Made by a program: the position numbers and the translations under genes. Below are positions 36,898-45,621 of a stretch of 64,000 bases of DNA, in pieces (the stretch's first letter is position 1; each line of letters begins with the position of its first letter). Below the pieces are notes generated by a model. The model was given only the letters and a program-made list of their open reading frames with translations, did not search any database and was not told the DNA's origin. Source of the DNA: Lujinxingia vulgaris (GTDB lineage Bacteria; Myxococcota_A; Bradymonadia; Bradymonadales; Bradymonadaceae); NCBI RefSeq assembly GCF_007997015.1, contig NZ_VOSM01000005.1, positions 124,001 to 188,000 on the forward strand. Reading direction: 5' to 3'.

Positions 36898-38381
36898 GCG
36901 CCGCACCGGAACGCGTCATCATCGTGGGCGCCGGCATGGGCGGGCTCGCCAGCGCCCTGCGCCTGAGCGCACAGCCCGGCCTCGACGTGCTCGTCCTCGA
37001 CGCGCTGAGCGGCCCCGGCGGCAAGGTCGGCACCGCGGAGTTTGAAGGCGTCAGCTTTGATACCGGCCCCAGCGTGCTCACGATGCCCGGCGTTCTTGAG
37101 GAACTCTTCGCTTCGGCCGATCTTCGCCTCGAAGATCACCTCAAACTGGTGCATCCCGAACACCTCTTTCGCTACATCTACCGCGACCTTTCGCTTGATG
37201 TGCACCTCGATCCGGCCGACACCTCAGCCTCAATCGCCGCGACGCTCGGGCGCGATGCCGCCGACGACTTTGAGCGCTATCTGGCCTACTGCCGCCGCAT
37301 CTGGGAGGCGGCCGCCCCCAACTTCGTGATGGGCCCCGCCCCCTCGCTGGGCGGCGTCTTAAAGCTCGGCTTCTCGGCGCTCGCGAAGATGCGCGCCGTC
37401 GACCCGATGCGCACCATGAAGGGCGCCATCGACGCCCAGATTCGCTCGCCATATCTGCGCGATCTTTTCTACCGCTACGCCACCTACAACGGCTCCGATC
37501 CACGCCAGGCCCCGGCCACCCTCAACTGCATCGCCTGGGTGGAGCTCGGCATGGGCTGCTACGGCGTCGAAGGCGGCATGCGACAGCTCGCCAGTGCTCT
37601 GCACCTGGCCGCCGAACAAAAAGGCGCGCGCTTTGCCTTTGAGAGCCCCGTGGAGGGTATTTTCACCACAGATGAGGGTTTCGAGCTCAGCGTGAAGGGC
37701 GAACGCCTCAAAGCCGACCGGGTCATCATCAACGCCGACGTCGCCCACCTCGTCGCCGATCTGCTGCCCCCCGACTCGCCACACGGACTTCAGCCCGACC
37801 CGACCCCCTCGATGTCCGGCTACACCGCGCTCTTCAAAGCGCGACGACGCCCCGATAGCCAGCGCGCCGCCCACGCCGTGCTCTTCCCACAGAGCGCGTA
37901 TCTGGAAGAATTCGTGGACATCTTCGATCACGAACAGCCCCCGCGCGATCCTACCATCTACCTCTGCGCCCAGGAGAAAGCGCACCGGGCCCGGGGCTGG
38001 GAGGATCACGAACCCATCTTCGCCATGACCAACGCCCCGGCCACCGCCCCCGACGGCAGCACCGGCGTGGACTGGCAGGCGCACACTGCCTTCATCACCG
38101 AACGCCTCATCAGCGCGGGCCTCATCGACGCCGACGACACCCCGATCTGGACGCGCACCCCCGACGATCTGGCAAAAACCTTTGTGGGAAGCCGCGGAAG
38201 CATCTACGGGGCGGCCTCGAACTCCAAATTTGCGGCGTTTAAACGCCCGCCCAACCGCGCCCCGGGGCTCGATGGCCTCTACCTGGCCAGCGGCAGCGCC
38301 CACCCCGGCGGCGGCGTGCCTCTCTGTCTGCAATCCGGCCGCCAGGCCGCCGAAGCCCTGCTGGCCGACCGGGACCGCTGA
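36894..38381 (+). CDS. crtD: CrtD-type 1-hydroxycarotenoid 3,4-desaturase
   Basis: 495 residues. FAD motif VIIVGAGMGGLASALRL near the N-terminus, then GPGGKVGTAEFEGVSFDTGPSVLTMP, and a C-terminal LYLASGSAHPGGGVPLCLQSGRQAAEAL. This is the CrtI/CrtD fold, and the SGSAHPGGGVPL form is typical of CrtD. It desaturates the 3,4 bond next to the new hydroxyl made by CrtC. AAGGAG lies five bases before the ATG, which overlaps the crtC stop. The assignment rests on order after crtC plus family features. Confidence 0.85.
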   Translation: MSAAPERVIIVGAGMGGLASALRLSAQPGLDVLVLDALSGPGGKVGTAEFEGVSFDTGPSVLTMPGVLEELFASADLRLEDHLKLVHPEHLFRYIYRDLSLDVHLDPADTSASIAATLGRDAADDFERYLAYCRRIWEAAAPNFVMGPAPSLGGVLKLGFSALAKMRAVDPMRTMKGAIDAQIRSPYLRDLFYRYATYNGSDPRQAPATLNCIAWVELGMGCYGVEGGMRQLASALHLAAEQKGARFAFESPVEGIFTTDEGFELSVKGERLKADRVIINADVAHLVADLLPPDSPHGLQPDPTPSMSGYTALFKARRRPDSQRAAHAVLFPQSAYLEEFVDIFDHEQPPRDPTIYLCAQEKAHRARGWEDHEPIFAMTNAPATAPDGSTGVDWQAHTAFITERLISAGLIDADDTPIWTRTPDDLAKTFVGSRGSIYGAASNSKFAAFKRPPNRAPGLDGLYLASGSAHPGGGVPLCLQSGRQAAEALLADRDR

Positions 38382-38440
38382 GTGCTAAAGATCTGCGGCA
38401 GCATCTTCTCAATCTCCTTACCCGCTGCCGAGAGAACCCC

Positions 38441-38935
38441 ATGAGCGCCGCCTACAATCAGGACTTCTTCGTCTCCTGGGAAGAACTGCACCGCGACACC
38501 CGCCAGCTCTGCGCGATGCTGATGGAGGATGCGTCCTACCCCTTCAAAGGCATCATCGCCGTGACCCGCGGCGGCCTCATCCCGGCGGCCATCGTCGCCC
38601 GCGAGCTCGACATTCGCCTCATCGACACCGTCTGCATCGCCAGCTACGAGGGCACCGAGGCGCAAGAACGCTCCGAGAGCCTGCGGGTTATCAAACCCGC
38701 CGCCGGCGACGGCACGGGCATGCTCCTGGTCGACGATCTTGTGGATACGGGAGCCACAGCCCGGAAGTTACGCGAGATGCTCCCCGGCGCCACCTTCGCC
38801 ACCGTCTACGCCAAACCCGAGGGGCGCCCGCTGGTCGACCACTGCGTGCGCACGGTCACCCAGGACACCTGGATTCGCTTCCCCTGGGATATGGAGCTGA
38901 ACTTTTCCGCGCCCTTGGTGGAGCGAAAGAAATAG
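38441..38935 (+). CDS. gpt: xanthine-guanine phosphoribosyltransferase
   Basis: 164 residues; E. coli Gpt is 152. It has FKGIIAVTRGGLIPAAIVARELDIRLIDTVCIASY (about 35-69) and the PRPP-binding motif MLLVDDLVDTGATA at 94-107, followed by FATVYAKPEGRPLVD and a C-terminal WIRFPWDMEL, all as in Gpt. It salvages guanine and xanthine to nucleotides. It lies 59 bases after the carotenoid genes on the same strand; co-transcription is possible but not required. Its stop codon abuts a 90-bp repeat. Confidence 0.94.
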   Translation: MSAAYNQDFFVSWEELHRDTRQLCAMLMEDASYPFKGIIAVTRGGLIPAAIVARELDIRLIDTVCIASYEGTEAQERSESLRVIKPAAGDGTGMLLVDDLVDTGATARKLREMLPGATFATVYAKPEGRPLVDHCVRTVTQDTWIRFPWDMELNFSAPLVERKK

Positions 38936-38936
38936 A

Positions 38937-39164
38937 GGTGGGTCTTGTGCCCACCCCCGACCCCGGCGTCACGCAGAACCACCGATTCGCCAGCGTCACG
39001 GGCGCCCACAAGGGACGCCCCTACGGCTGGGGGGGGTGGGGTCGTTAAAACGCACCCCTACCATCTTCCGTAGGGGTGGGTCTTGTGCCCACCCCCGACC
39101 CCGGCGTCACGCAGAACCACCGATTCGCCAGCGTCACGGGCGCCCACAAGGGACGCCCCTACGG
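38937..39164. repeat. two direct copies of a 90-bp repeat
   Basis: 38937-39026 and 39075-39164 match almost exactly, 138 bases apart. Each starts GGTGGGTCTTGTGCCCACC, itself a hairpin, and ends GGACGCCCCTACGG. The second copy is preceded by CCGTAGG, so its outer ends form an inverted repeat CCGTAGGGG / CCCCTACGG. This resembles the widespread CGTAGGGG-type intergenic repeat. Copy 1 touches the gpt stop codon. Nothing coding is seen here. Confidence 0.88.
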
Positions 39165-39168
39165 TGCC

Positions 39169-39720
39169 CTACGCCCCGCGCTCCACAAACGCCACCACCG
39201 CCTCGCCAACCCGCACCGTGGGCACCTCCTCGCTGCGCCAGCGTTCCAAGAGATCATCGAGCTCCCCGGCGACCGCCTCCACCCGCGCCACCTCGACGCT
39301 GCGCCCGACGCTCGCGTACAGCTGACGCAGGCGCTTGAGCCATTTCTTGAGCTCCACGGCCTGCCCCACGCTTAGCTCTGCGGCCAGCACCTCCCCGTCG
39401 ACCATCAGCGCGCGGGTCTGGCCGGCCCCCCACCCGCTGAGCGTCACCTCCAGGTCGGCCACCTCCACCGCCTGCCGCCTCAGGCTCTCCCAATCCACAC
39501 GTTCCCGCGCGATCGCTTTTAACGTCTTTTCTTTCTTACCTGTGCCCTTCTTCCCCTTATCTTTCGAGGACTTACCGGAGCTCTCCAACGCCTCAACGCC
39601 CTCCTCACCGAGCGCACGATCATCGCGATCGGCCTGCTGGCGACCAAAGAGTTTGAGGCGTTTTTTAAACGACTTTCCCAGATGTTCCGCGCGGTGGGTG
39701 AGCACATCGATGGTGAGCAT
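39169..39720 (-). CDS. charged hypothetical protein
   Basis: 183 residues, strongly charged. An N-terminal part (MLTIDVLTHRAEHLGKSFKKRLKLFG) is followed by a Lys/Gly/Ser-rich linker (SSKDKGKKGTGKKEK) at about 48-62. The C-terminal two thirds are predicted mostly helical (LKKWLKRLRQLYASVGRSVEVARVEAVAGELDDLLERW), perhaps coiled-coil. No signal peptide or membrane helix. No family recognised. GGAG nine bases before the ATG sets the start. Divergent from the adenylation-like gene, 136 bases apart, and its end abuts a 90-bp repeat. Confidence 0.65.
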   Translation of the reverse strand: MLTIDVLTHRAEHLGKSFKKRLKLFGRQQADRDDRALGEEGVEALESSGKSSKDKGKKGTGKKEKTLKAIARERVDWESLRRQAVEVADLEVTLSGWGAGQTRALMVDGEVLAAELSVGQAVELKKWLKRLRQLYASVGRSVEVARVEAVAGELDDLLERWRSEEVPTVRVGEAVVAFVERGA

Positions 39721-39856
39721 GGCGCTGTTCTCCAACAATCGGTCCGTGGTGTAAAAAACTGAGAAAACTCTGCGGGTTAGAACCTTTCCACGCCGCAGCC
39801 GGCGTCTAATTTTTTTAGCGTACGACACACTGCTTCCGATATCCCGGGGGGGACCC

Positions 39857-41500
39857 ATGGCATCGTTGCTTCGCGGCTTTGTGCGAGCCGCCCAGCTGCA
39901 TTGCACCCGCACAGCTTTACGCCTTGAAGGGGAGAGTTTCACCTACGAAGCGCTGGCCGCGCTGGCCGGCGCCATCGCCGCGCAGGTCAAGACCAACGCC
40001 CCTGGCGAGGCGCCGATTCTGGGGGTGTACGCCACCCACAGCGTAAGCGCCTACGCCGGCGCGCTGGCCGCACCGGGCTGCGCCCGCACGCTGCTGGCGC
40101 TTGACCCTTACGATCCGCCCCGGCGCATCAACGCCATCCTGGCGCATAGCGGGGTGGAGGCCCTGGTGGTGGGCGCGGAGGCCGCCGACCGCCTCGACGG
40201 CCTGCTGGAAGCCAGCGGCCGACCGCTGCTCATCCTCACCCCTCAGCTCGACGATCTGCGCGGGCTGGCCGCCCGCCATCGCCGCCACCGCTTCGTCGAC
40301 GCCCGCGCGCTGGCCCAATGCAGCGCCGAGCTTGAGGCTCCGGCGATGCCCGGCCGCCCCGCCTTTTTGACCTACGTGGGCGGCTCCGAGCGCCCGCGAC
40401 CGTTGAGCCTCAGCCATCAGGGGCTTGTGCATTATATCGACCAGGTCACGCGCAGCCTCGATCTCGATCCCGACGATCGCGTCTCCCAGCTCTTTGATCT
40501 GCGCCTGAGCCAGTCTCTGCACGACATCTTCTCCACCTGGCAGGCCGGCGCCACGCTCGTGGCGCTGGGGCGCAACGAGCGCCGCCAGCTCGGTCAGCGC
40601 ATCCGCTCCCATCGCCTCACCCGTATCGCCGGCTGGCCGGCGCTGGCCGCCGGCCTCTGGCGCACCGGCGAGCTTGGGGAGGGGGTCTTTGGCGACCTGC
40701 GCTCCTCGATCTTTTTCGGGGCGCCGCTGGACACCGACCTCGCTCACGCCTGGCAGCAGGCCGCCCCCCGAAGCCTCATCACCTCGATGTGGGGACCGCC
40801 TCAAGCCGGCCCGGCGCTGGCCACACGCCCTCTCAATGGCCGAAAAGACACCACCAAAAAGACCAGCAAAACCAAGACCTTGCCGCCTGGCGAGCGTGAG
40901 AGCATCGAGGCCGACCGCCTCTCCCTCTTCGACGCCCATATGGCCGCCACCATCACCCACGAGCTCCGGGCCAACGCCCCTGGCGAGCCCGGCGAGCTGG
41001 TGGTCAGCGGCCCTCAGGTCCCCTGCGGCAAATCGCCGGATTCGACCCGCGCCCCCCTGGTGGAGCTCGACGCGGCTCCCCCCTCGGCGGCACGCGCCGC
41101 GCTGCCCTCGCGCTGGCTGCGCACCGGCCACAACGCCCGCATCCTCGAAGGCGGCCAGATCGAGCTTGGCGAGCGCCTCGACGACCAGATCTACCTGGGT
41201 GGCGAGCTCGTCGACTTAAGCGAAATCGACCTCGCCCTGCAGCAGGCCTGCGGCCATCGCCACGTCGCGGTGGTCCCCTGGCCCCGCGACACCGCCTGGC
41301 CCTCGGGCCTTATCGCCCTGGTCGTCTCCGGCGCCGACCAACCCCTCGACGTCCAGGCCATACTCGCCGCCTGCCGCCGACAGCTCCCCGCCCACCTCGT
41401 CCCCGATCGGGTGCTCCCGGTGCGCGAGCTTGCGCGCCAGAGCAACGGCGCCCCCGACCGCGAGGCCATCGCCCGTCACCTCGAAAACGAGCGGAGCTGA
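39857..41500 (+). CDS. degenerate adenylation-domain protein (ANL superfamily)
   Basis: 547 residues with the overall order of an AMP-binding acyl-adenylate enzyme. The key motifs are altered. The P-loop TSGSTGxPKG is replaced by TYVGGSERPRPLSLS (about 171-185). The ribose-binding Asp of RTGD is His (RTGHNARI). The catalytic Lys of NGKxDR is Ala (SNGAPDREAI). The hinge region GERLDDQIYLGGELVDLSEID survives. It may therefore bind but not activate a substrate. A Lys/Thr-rich insert (KDTTKKTSKTKT) lies at about 332-343. The next gene follows after three bases. Confidence 0.82.
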   Translation: MASLLRGFVRAAQLHCTRTALRLEGESFTYEALAALAGAIAAQVKTNAPGEAPILGVYATHSVSAYAGALAAPGCARTLLALDPYDPPRRINAILAHSGVEALVVGAEAADRLDGLLEASGRPLLILTPQLDDLRGLAARHRRHRFVDARALAQCSAELEAPAMPGRPAFLTYVGGSERPRPLSLSHQGLVHYIDQVTRSLDLDPDDRVSQLFDLRLSQSLHDIFSTWQAGATLVALGRNERRQLGQRIRSHRLTRIAGWPALAAGLWRTGELGEGVFGDLRSSIFFGAPLDTDLAHAWQQAAPRSLITSMWGPPQAGPALATRPLNGRKDTTKKTSKTKTLPPGERESIEADRLSLFDAHMAATITHELRANAPGEPGELVVSGPQVPCGKSPDSTRAPLVELDAAPPSAARAALPSRWLRTGHNARILEGGQIELGERLDDQIYLGGELVDLSEIDLALQQACGHRHVAVVPWPRDTAWPSGLIALVVSGADQPLDVQAILAACRRQLPAHLVPDRVLPVRELARQSNGAPDREAIARHLENERS

Positions 41501-41503
41501 GCC

Positions 41504-42307
41504 GTGCACACCCTCACCCTGAACCACCTGCGACACGCGCTCAGCGCCTTAGGCCTGGGGCCGGCAGAGCTACTCTTACTCCACGTCGATCTGCTGGCCG
41601 CCGGCCACCTGCGCGACTGCCCGCTCCACGAGCTGCCCTCGCGCTACTACGCGGCGTTGCGCCAGCTCACCGGCACCCGCGCCACCTTCGTCACCGCCAG
41701 CTACTCGCCATCCTTTGCCGCCGGCACGCCCTTTGACCGCCAGCTCACACCCACCGCCGCACCTTTTAACGAATACCTGCGCCGACTTCCCCGGGCCCAC
41801 CGCTCCTCCCACGCTCTGCAGTCGCTCTGCGCCGAGGGGCCGCTCGCCCACACCTTATGCGCCCGAGACACCCCCGGGGCCTTCGGCCCCGGCTCGGCCT
41901 TCGACACGCTCATCGCCCTCAACGCCCGCGCCCTCTTCATCGGCCTCGATCTTCAGCACTCACCGCTTTTGCACATCGCCGAGGCCCGCGCCCGCGTGCC
42001 CTACCTCGACCTGCGCGAGATCGAGGGCCCCTGCATCGACCAGGGCTTAAGCATGGAGCGGCGCTTTCTCTTTCAGCAGCGCCGCCTACCCCAATCCATC
42101 ACCCTCTCCACCATCACCCTCTCCCAGACCCTGCACGCCCGGGGCCACCTGCACGTGGTGCCCTTCGGCCGCACACGCGTCACGCTGGTCGACGCCGCGC
42201 GCCTGGTCGACACCGCCACCGAACTTCTGCTGGCCGACCCACACGCCCTCCTTCGCTCCCGACCACCGCCGGCCCCCGGTCCCACACCGCCGCCGGCGCC
42301 CCCCTGA
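41504..42307 (+). CDS. AAC(3)/YokD-family acyltransferase
   Basis: 267 residues. Family landmarks: LLHVDLLAAG near the N-terminus, RSSHALQSLCAEGPLAHTLC (about 105-124) aligning with the catalytic RSxHPxxSxxAxGxxA, and TPGAFGPGSAFDTLIALNARALFIGLDLQHSPLLHIAEA (about 125-163). The Pro after the catalytic His is Ala. Classical members acetylate aminoglycosides at N3; many relatives act on other amines with acyl-CoA or acyl-carrier donors. GTG start with GGAG upstream, three bases after the adenylation-like gene, so the two probably work together. A role in resistance is not implied. The C-terminus is Pro-rich. Confidence 0.82.
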   Translation: MHTLTLNHLRHALSALGLGPAELLLLHVDLLAAGHLRDCPLHELPSRYYAALRQLTGTRATFVTASYSPSFAAGTPFDRQLTPTAAPFNEYLRRLPRAHRSSHALQSLCAEGPLAHTLCARDTPGAFGPGSAFDTLIALNARALFIGLDLQHSPLLHIAEARARVPYLDLREIEGPCIDQGLSMERRFLFQQRRLPQSITLSTITLSQTLHARGHLHVVPFGRTRVTLVDAARLVDTATELLLADPHALLRSRPPPAPGPTPPPAPP

Positions 42308-42365
42308 CATCGATGCAAATCCGAGACTTCGACTCACCTGACGCCTCGACGACAAGGACGTGATC

Positions 42366-43007
42366 ATGAACCTGCGACACCCATCCCAGACCCCACCCCT
42401 GCGCTGGGGCCATAAGACGCCCGACCTGGAGCGCCGCATCGCCGAGCTTCTCACCTGGGTGCGCCCGGCCGGCCAACCCTACGACGACGCCCTGCTCCAG
42501 GGCGCCGACATCGACAAGACCCTCTCCCGCTGGATGCTCCGCGACAACTCCGAGATCACCCTCCAGCGCGCCCGCCTGCTCATGCTCGACGACCGCATCG
42601 CCGGCGGCTACATCGCGCTGAGCGGCACCGAGCTGCGCACCGCCCGCCAGGCCGACCTCCTCGATGTCGCTCGTCATATGGGCGAGGGCAGCTACGCCAT
42701 GCTCCGCGAGCGCGTCGAGCGCCTGCGCGAGCTCTTTGCCCCCCTCGAAGACAACGACTTCGTCATCACTCGCCTCGGCCTGCACCCCGACCACCGCGGC
42801 CGCGGCCTCTGCCACGCCCTCATCGAAGACTACCTGCGCCGCGGCCGCCAGGGCGGCTTCCGCCGCGCCCGCGTCGACGTCCCCGAAACCCACCGCGCCG
42901 GCCTCGACCTCTGCCGCGCCTACGGCTTCGACACCGCCTACCGGGGTAAATCCAACGACGGTAAGCTGAAGTATTTGACGATGGTGCGGGATCTTAATGA
43001 CCACTAA
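42366..43007 (+). CDS. GNAT family N-acetyltransferase
   Basis: 213 residues. The acetyl-CoA-binding region is in the C-terminal half: FVITRLGLHPDHRGRGLCHALIEDYLRRGRQGGF, with the RGRGL (Q/RxxGxG/A-like) motif, followed by RVDVPETHRAGLDLCRAYGFDTAY, the second alpha/beta part with the usual YGF. The N-terminal 100 residues are less typical. AAGGA seven bases before the ATG. It follows the AAC(3)-like gene after 58 bases and may belong to the same operon. Substrate unknown. Confidence 0.8.
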   Translation: MNLRHPSQTPPLRWGHKTPDLERRIAELLTWVRPAGQPYDDALLQGADIDKTLSRWMLRDNSEITLQRARLLMLDDRIAGGYIALSGTELRTARQADLLDVARHMGEGSYAMLRERVERLRELFAPLEDNDFVITRLGLHPDHRGRGLCHALIEDYLRRGRQGGFRRARVDVPETHRAGLDLCRAYGFDTAYRGKSNDGKLKYLTMVRDLNDH

Positions 43008-43130
43008 CCCTTTGAATTCATTGAGCAATTCGATAGACCCGCTTTAGTAGATGTGAATCCCGGTGTCTTCGTTGTGGACGGTGGGTGTCGTCAATTTGAT
43101 GACTGTTTTAACGTTGATTACGATCACAAA

Positions 43131-43166
43131 GAAACCGCCAGCCGAAGTTGGGCTGGCGGTTTTTTT
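43131..43166. terminator. Rho-independent terminator, bidirectional
   Basis: AAACCGCCAGCC, a short loop, then GGCTGGCGGTTTTTTT. On the plus strand it follows the GNAT gene by about 125 bases. On the minus strand it immediately follows, and touches the stop of, the lipoprotein gene at 43166. Confidence 0.88.
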
Positions 43167-44356
43167 CAACTTCCCACCATCCTTCTCAACACCAACTCAT
43201 TGGATGATGTGGCGCGGCAATGTATTGCGCGAGTACATGCTCGAAGTTTGAAGGGATCAGGAAATCGAATCGCTCGCACACGAACATACTCACCAACCCT
43301 GTCGCTGAGATCGACCTGAATCGGGAAAGATATAACCTTTGCATTCTCGCTCACCTCTTCAAAACTTTGACCTTCAGGCATCTCAACCATCCCCGACAGA
43401 CTGTCATAAAACTCGCCATCGATAAAAACTGCAACATACTCTTTACGCGCCGGAACACCCTCATTCAATGCCATCATTTGAAGATTCAACTCAACGACAT
43501 CGTCGTTGACGTCAAACGTCTCACTAAACACGGAAACATCTTTCCACGCTTCGTCCAACGGTTCACTAACATTCTCTTCCGGAGGCAATAAAAGCGTGGA
43601 GTTTCCGGTGCGAAGCGTTTGAAAATGAGACTCGTAAGACAGTGTTGTCGTTTCCACAGAATAATCGACACTTCTGCACCCCGTCGCCCCGCGATGCACA
43701 ATAACGGGGGTGTCAAAACGAACCTTCCGATTAAGAAACGACCACCGCTCATTCGGCTCATAACGAATCAACTCGATGACCCGAACATCCTGTGTTCCTA
43801 TAGTTTCGAAGGAAGAGGGTGGAATATAGATCGACTGAACCCGAGGCTGCTCATTCTCGAGTGTGAAGTCGTGGATCAACTTCAGCTCACGCTCCACATC
43901 CACATCCTCAAATGATGAGTAGTCGTCCGAACTTTCAATCTCCCTCAGAGCAAAAGGAACGGGTCTAAAATTTACCAGCACATAAAGATCATACGTCCGA
44001 ACCTGACCAGGAAAGCCAAAAAGCGTCGCGCTAAAATCAAATATCGCGGGCTCATGCTCTTCGATCCAATGTTCTGAAGGCACATAGGTTGAATGCATAT
44101 AATCCCGCCCCGTCAACGCAGTGGAGCTTCCTGCGGCAAACCCACTCCACTGCCAGAAGTCTCGGGTAGCGTAAACATCTTCATGGCCCTCAAACTCTTC
44201 GGGCTTTTTAAAGTTCGCGACGGCATTTGCAAGCTCATTTCCGTTGCACACCCTGGAATCCGGGGGCGTTGTAAAATAACCATTATAGGGCTCCAGATCG
44301 ACACATGCAGCCCCCCCAAAAATCAAACCGGTAAAGATTATTATTCGCATCATCAT
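43166..44356 (-). CDS. hypothetical lipoprotein, AT-richer
   Basis: 396 residues. The signal peptide IIIFTGLIFGGAACVDL has a lipobox Cys at about 18. The remainder is a soluble, acidic, beta-rich domain with no recognised family; it includes DYMHSTYVPSEHWIEEHEP and a Cys near the middle (RGATGCRSVDY). The C-terminal part has CTRAIHC. Codon use is clearly less GC-rich than in neighbours, suggesting transfer. AGGAG seven bases before the first of three ATG codons. Ends on a strong terminator. Probably envelope-anchored. Confidence 0.7.
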   Translation of the reverse strand: MMMRIIIFTGLIFGGAACVDLEPYNGYFTTPPDSRVCNGNELANAVANFKKPEEFEGHEDVYATRDFWQWSGFAAGSSTALTGRDYMHSTYVPSEHWIEEHEPAIFDFSATLFGFPGQVRTYDLYVLVNFRPVPFALREIESSDDYSSFEDVDVERELKLIHDFTLENEQPRVQSIYIPPSSFETIGTQDVRVIELIRYEPNERWSFLNRKVRFDTPVIVHRGATGCRSVDYSVETTTLSYESHFQTLRTGNSTLLLPPEENVSEPLDEAWKDVSVFSETFDVNDDVVELNLQMMALNEGVPARKEYVAVFIDGEFYDSLSGMVEMPEGQSFEEVSENAKVISFPIQVDLSDRVGEYVRVRAIRFPDPFKLRACTRAIHCRATSSNELVLRRMVGS

Positions 44357-44563
44357 GAACGTTCTCCTAGACGCTAGTGAAGCTCCACGTATAGCTCAGC
44401 GTGCCGATCCACACAAAGATCATGCCCCCCATACGAAGCAGTGTTGACGTATAGACCTGGCCGACCAAACCTCCCCGCAGCGCCATTTCCCCCTTGCACC
44501 ACACCCGATCCCATATTTACATGGTCCGGAGCCACTTCCCATCACCCGAGCCTCCGGTCTGCC

Positions 44564-45445
44564 ATGCGCGCACTCTGCCCGACTGCCCCTATCGCCCTGC
44601 TCACGCTGACCCTTGCCGGTGCGCTTGGCGCCTGCCAGAGCGCGCCGCAACCCACGGATGACGCGCCGGCCGAGGCGTCCGGCGAGGCCGCGCTGAGCGC
44701 CGACGCCGAAGCGGGCGCGGCGGAGACCGACGGAGAGGCAAAAGAGCCCAGCCGCATCCTGCATCGGGCGATGAGCGCGGCGGAGGCCGAGATCAACGCC
44801 TGTTACCGTCAGGCGCTCGCGCAGAACGCGGAGGTCGCGGGCATGGTGCAGTTTGCCTGGCAGCTCGACGCCAACAACTCGCCAGTGGGGCTTCAGACCC
44901 ACGCCGACACTCTGGGCGACGCCGCGTTGAGTCAGTGCGTGGCGGAGGCCCTTTACCCGCATCTTGTGGAGGATGGCGCGCGTGGGGCGTCGAGCCGCGA
45001 GGTGATCTTGAGCTACTCCTTCTTGCGCGAGCATGGCGCGCGCGAGGTGCAGCTGGTGCTCGGGAGCGGCGCGCAGGCTCAGGCCCAGCGCGAGGCGCTG
45101 CCCCCGGAGGCCCGCGAGGAGGGGCGCTGCAACAACGAGCATATCTATGATGTGCTCTATGAGGCGTACGACACGATCAACGGCTGCTACGAACAGGCCC
45201 TCTCCCAGAAGCGCGGGCTCGTGGGCGCGGCGCTCGCCCAGTTCATCATCTTCCCCGACGGCTCGACCTCGCATATCAAGGTCGCCAGCACCATCGACGA
45301 TGAGAACACCAACCGCTGCATCACCGAGACGCTCAGCGCCACGACCTTCGACGCGCCCGAGGGCGGCGTGTGCACCGTCAACTACCCGATCGAGCTCTCG
45401 CTGCGCTCTCACCCGCACTTTATGTTCACGGCGCCGGCGCCCTGA
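44564..45445 (+). CDS. AgmX/PglI C-terminal-domain-like lipoprotein
   Basis: 293 residues. The signal peptide ends LAGALGACQS (lipobox Cys about 24), then an Ala/Glu linker. Two copies of a TonB-C-like domain follow: INACYRQALAQNAEVAGMVQFAW...LSQCVAEALYPHL (about 75-140) and INGCYEQALSQKRGLVGAALAQFIIFPDGS...RCITETLSATTFDAP (about 205-275). Each has the CYxxAL...G...C pattern of AgmX/PglI domains, which are linked to motility and envelope complexes in myxobacteria. The ATG is preferred over an upstream frame extension because the signal peptide starts there. No clear ribosome-binding site. Confidence 0.8.
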   Translation: MRALCPTAPIALLTLTLAGALGACQSAPQPTDDAPAEASGEAALSADAEAGAAETDGEAKEPSRILHRAMSAAEAEINACYRQALAQNAEVAGMVQFAWQLDANNSPVGLQTHADTLGDAALSQCVAEALYPHLVEDGARGASSREVILSYSFLREHGAREVQLVLGSGAQAQAQREALPPEAREEGRCNNEHIYDVLYEAYDTINGCYEQALSQKRGLVGAALAQFIIFPDGSTSHIKVASTIDDENTNRCITETLSATTFDAPEGGVCTVNYPIELSLRSHPHFMFTAPAP

Positions 45446-45621
45446 TCGTCGCGCCTGCGCGCCGCGCGCAGCCGTCGACTAGAAATCCACGCGCGTTTTG
45501 CTAGGGTGCCGCCCACACCGGGCCTTCCGGCGGGGGATACCGCGACGCACCGCCCTCGCCATACGCCCTGTGCCCATCCCAACGTTTTGCCCACCGCCCT
45601 GGCTCATCCTCGGAACGTATT

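Noticed and set aside
41504-42307. Aminoglycoside resistance gene
   Set aside because: The AAC(3) fold is present, but the motif after the catalytic His differs and the gene is coupled to an adenylation-like protein. Nothing shows it acts on aminoglycosides.
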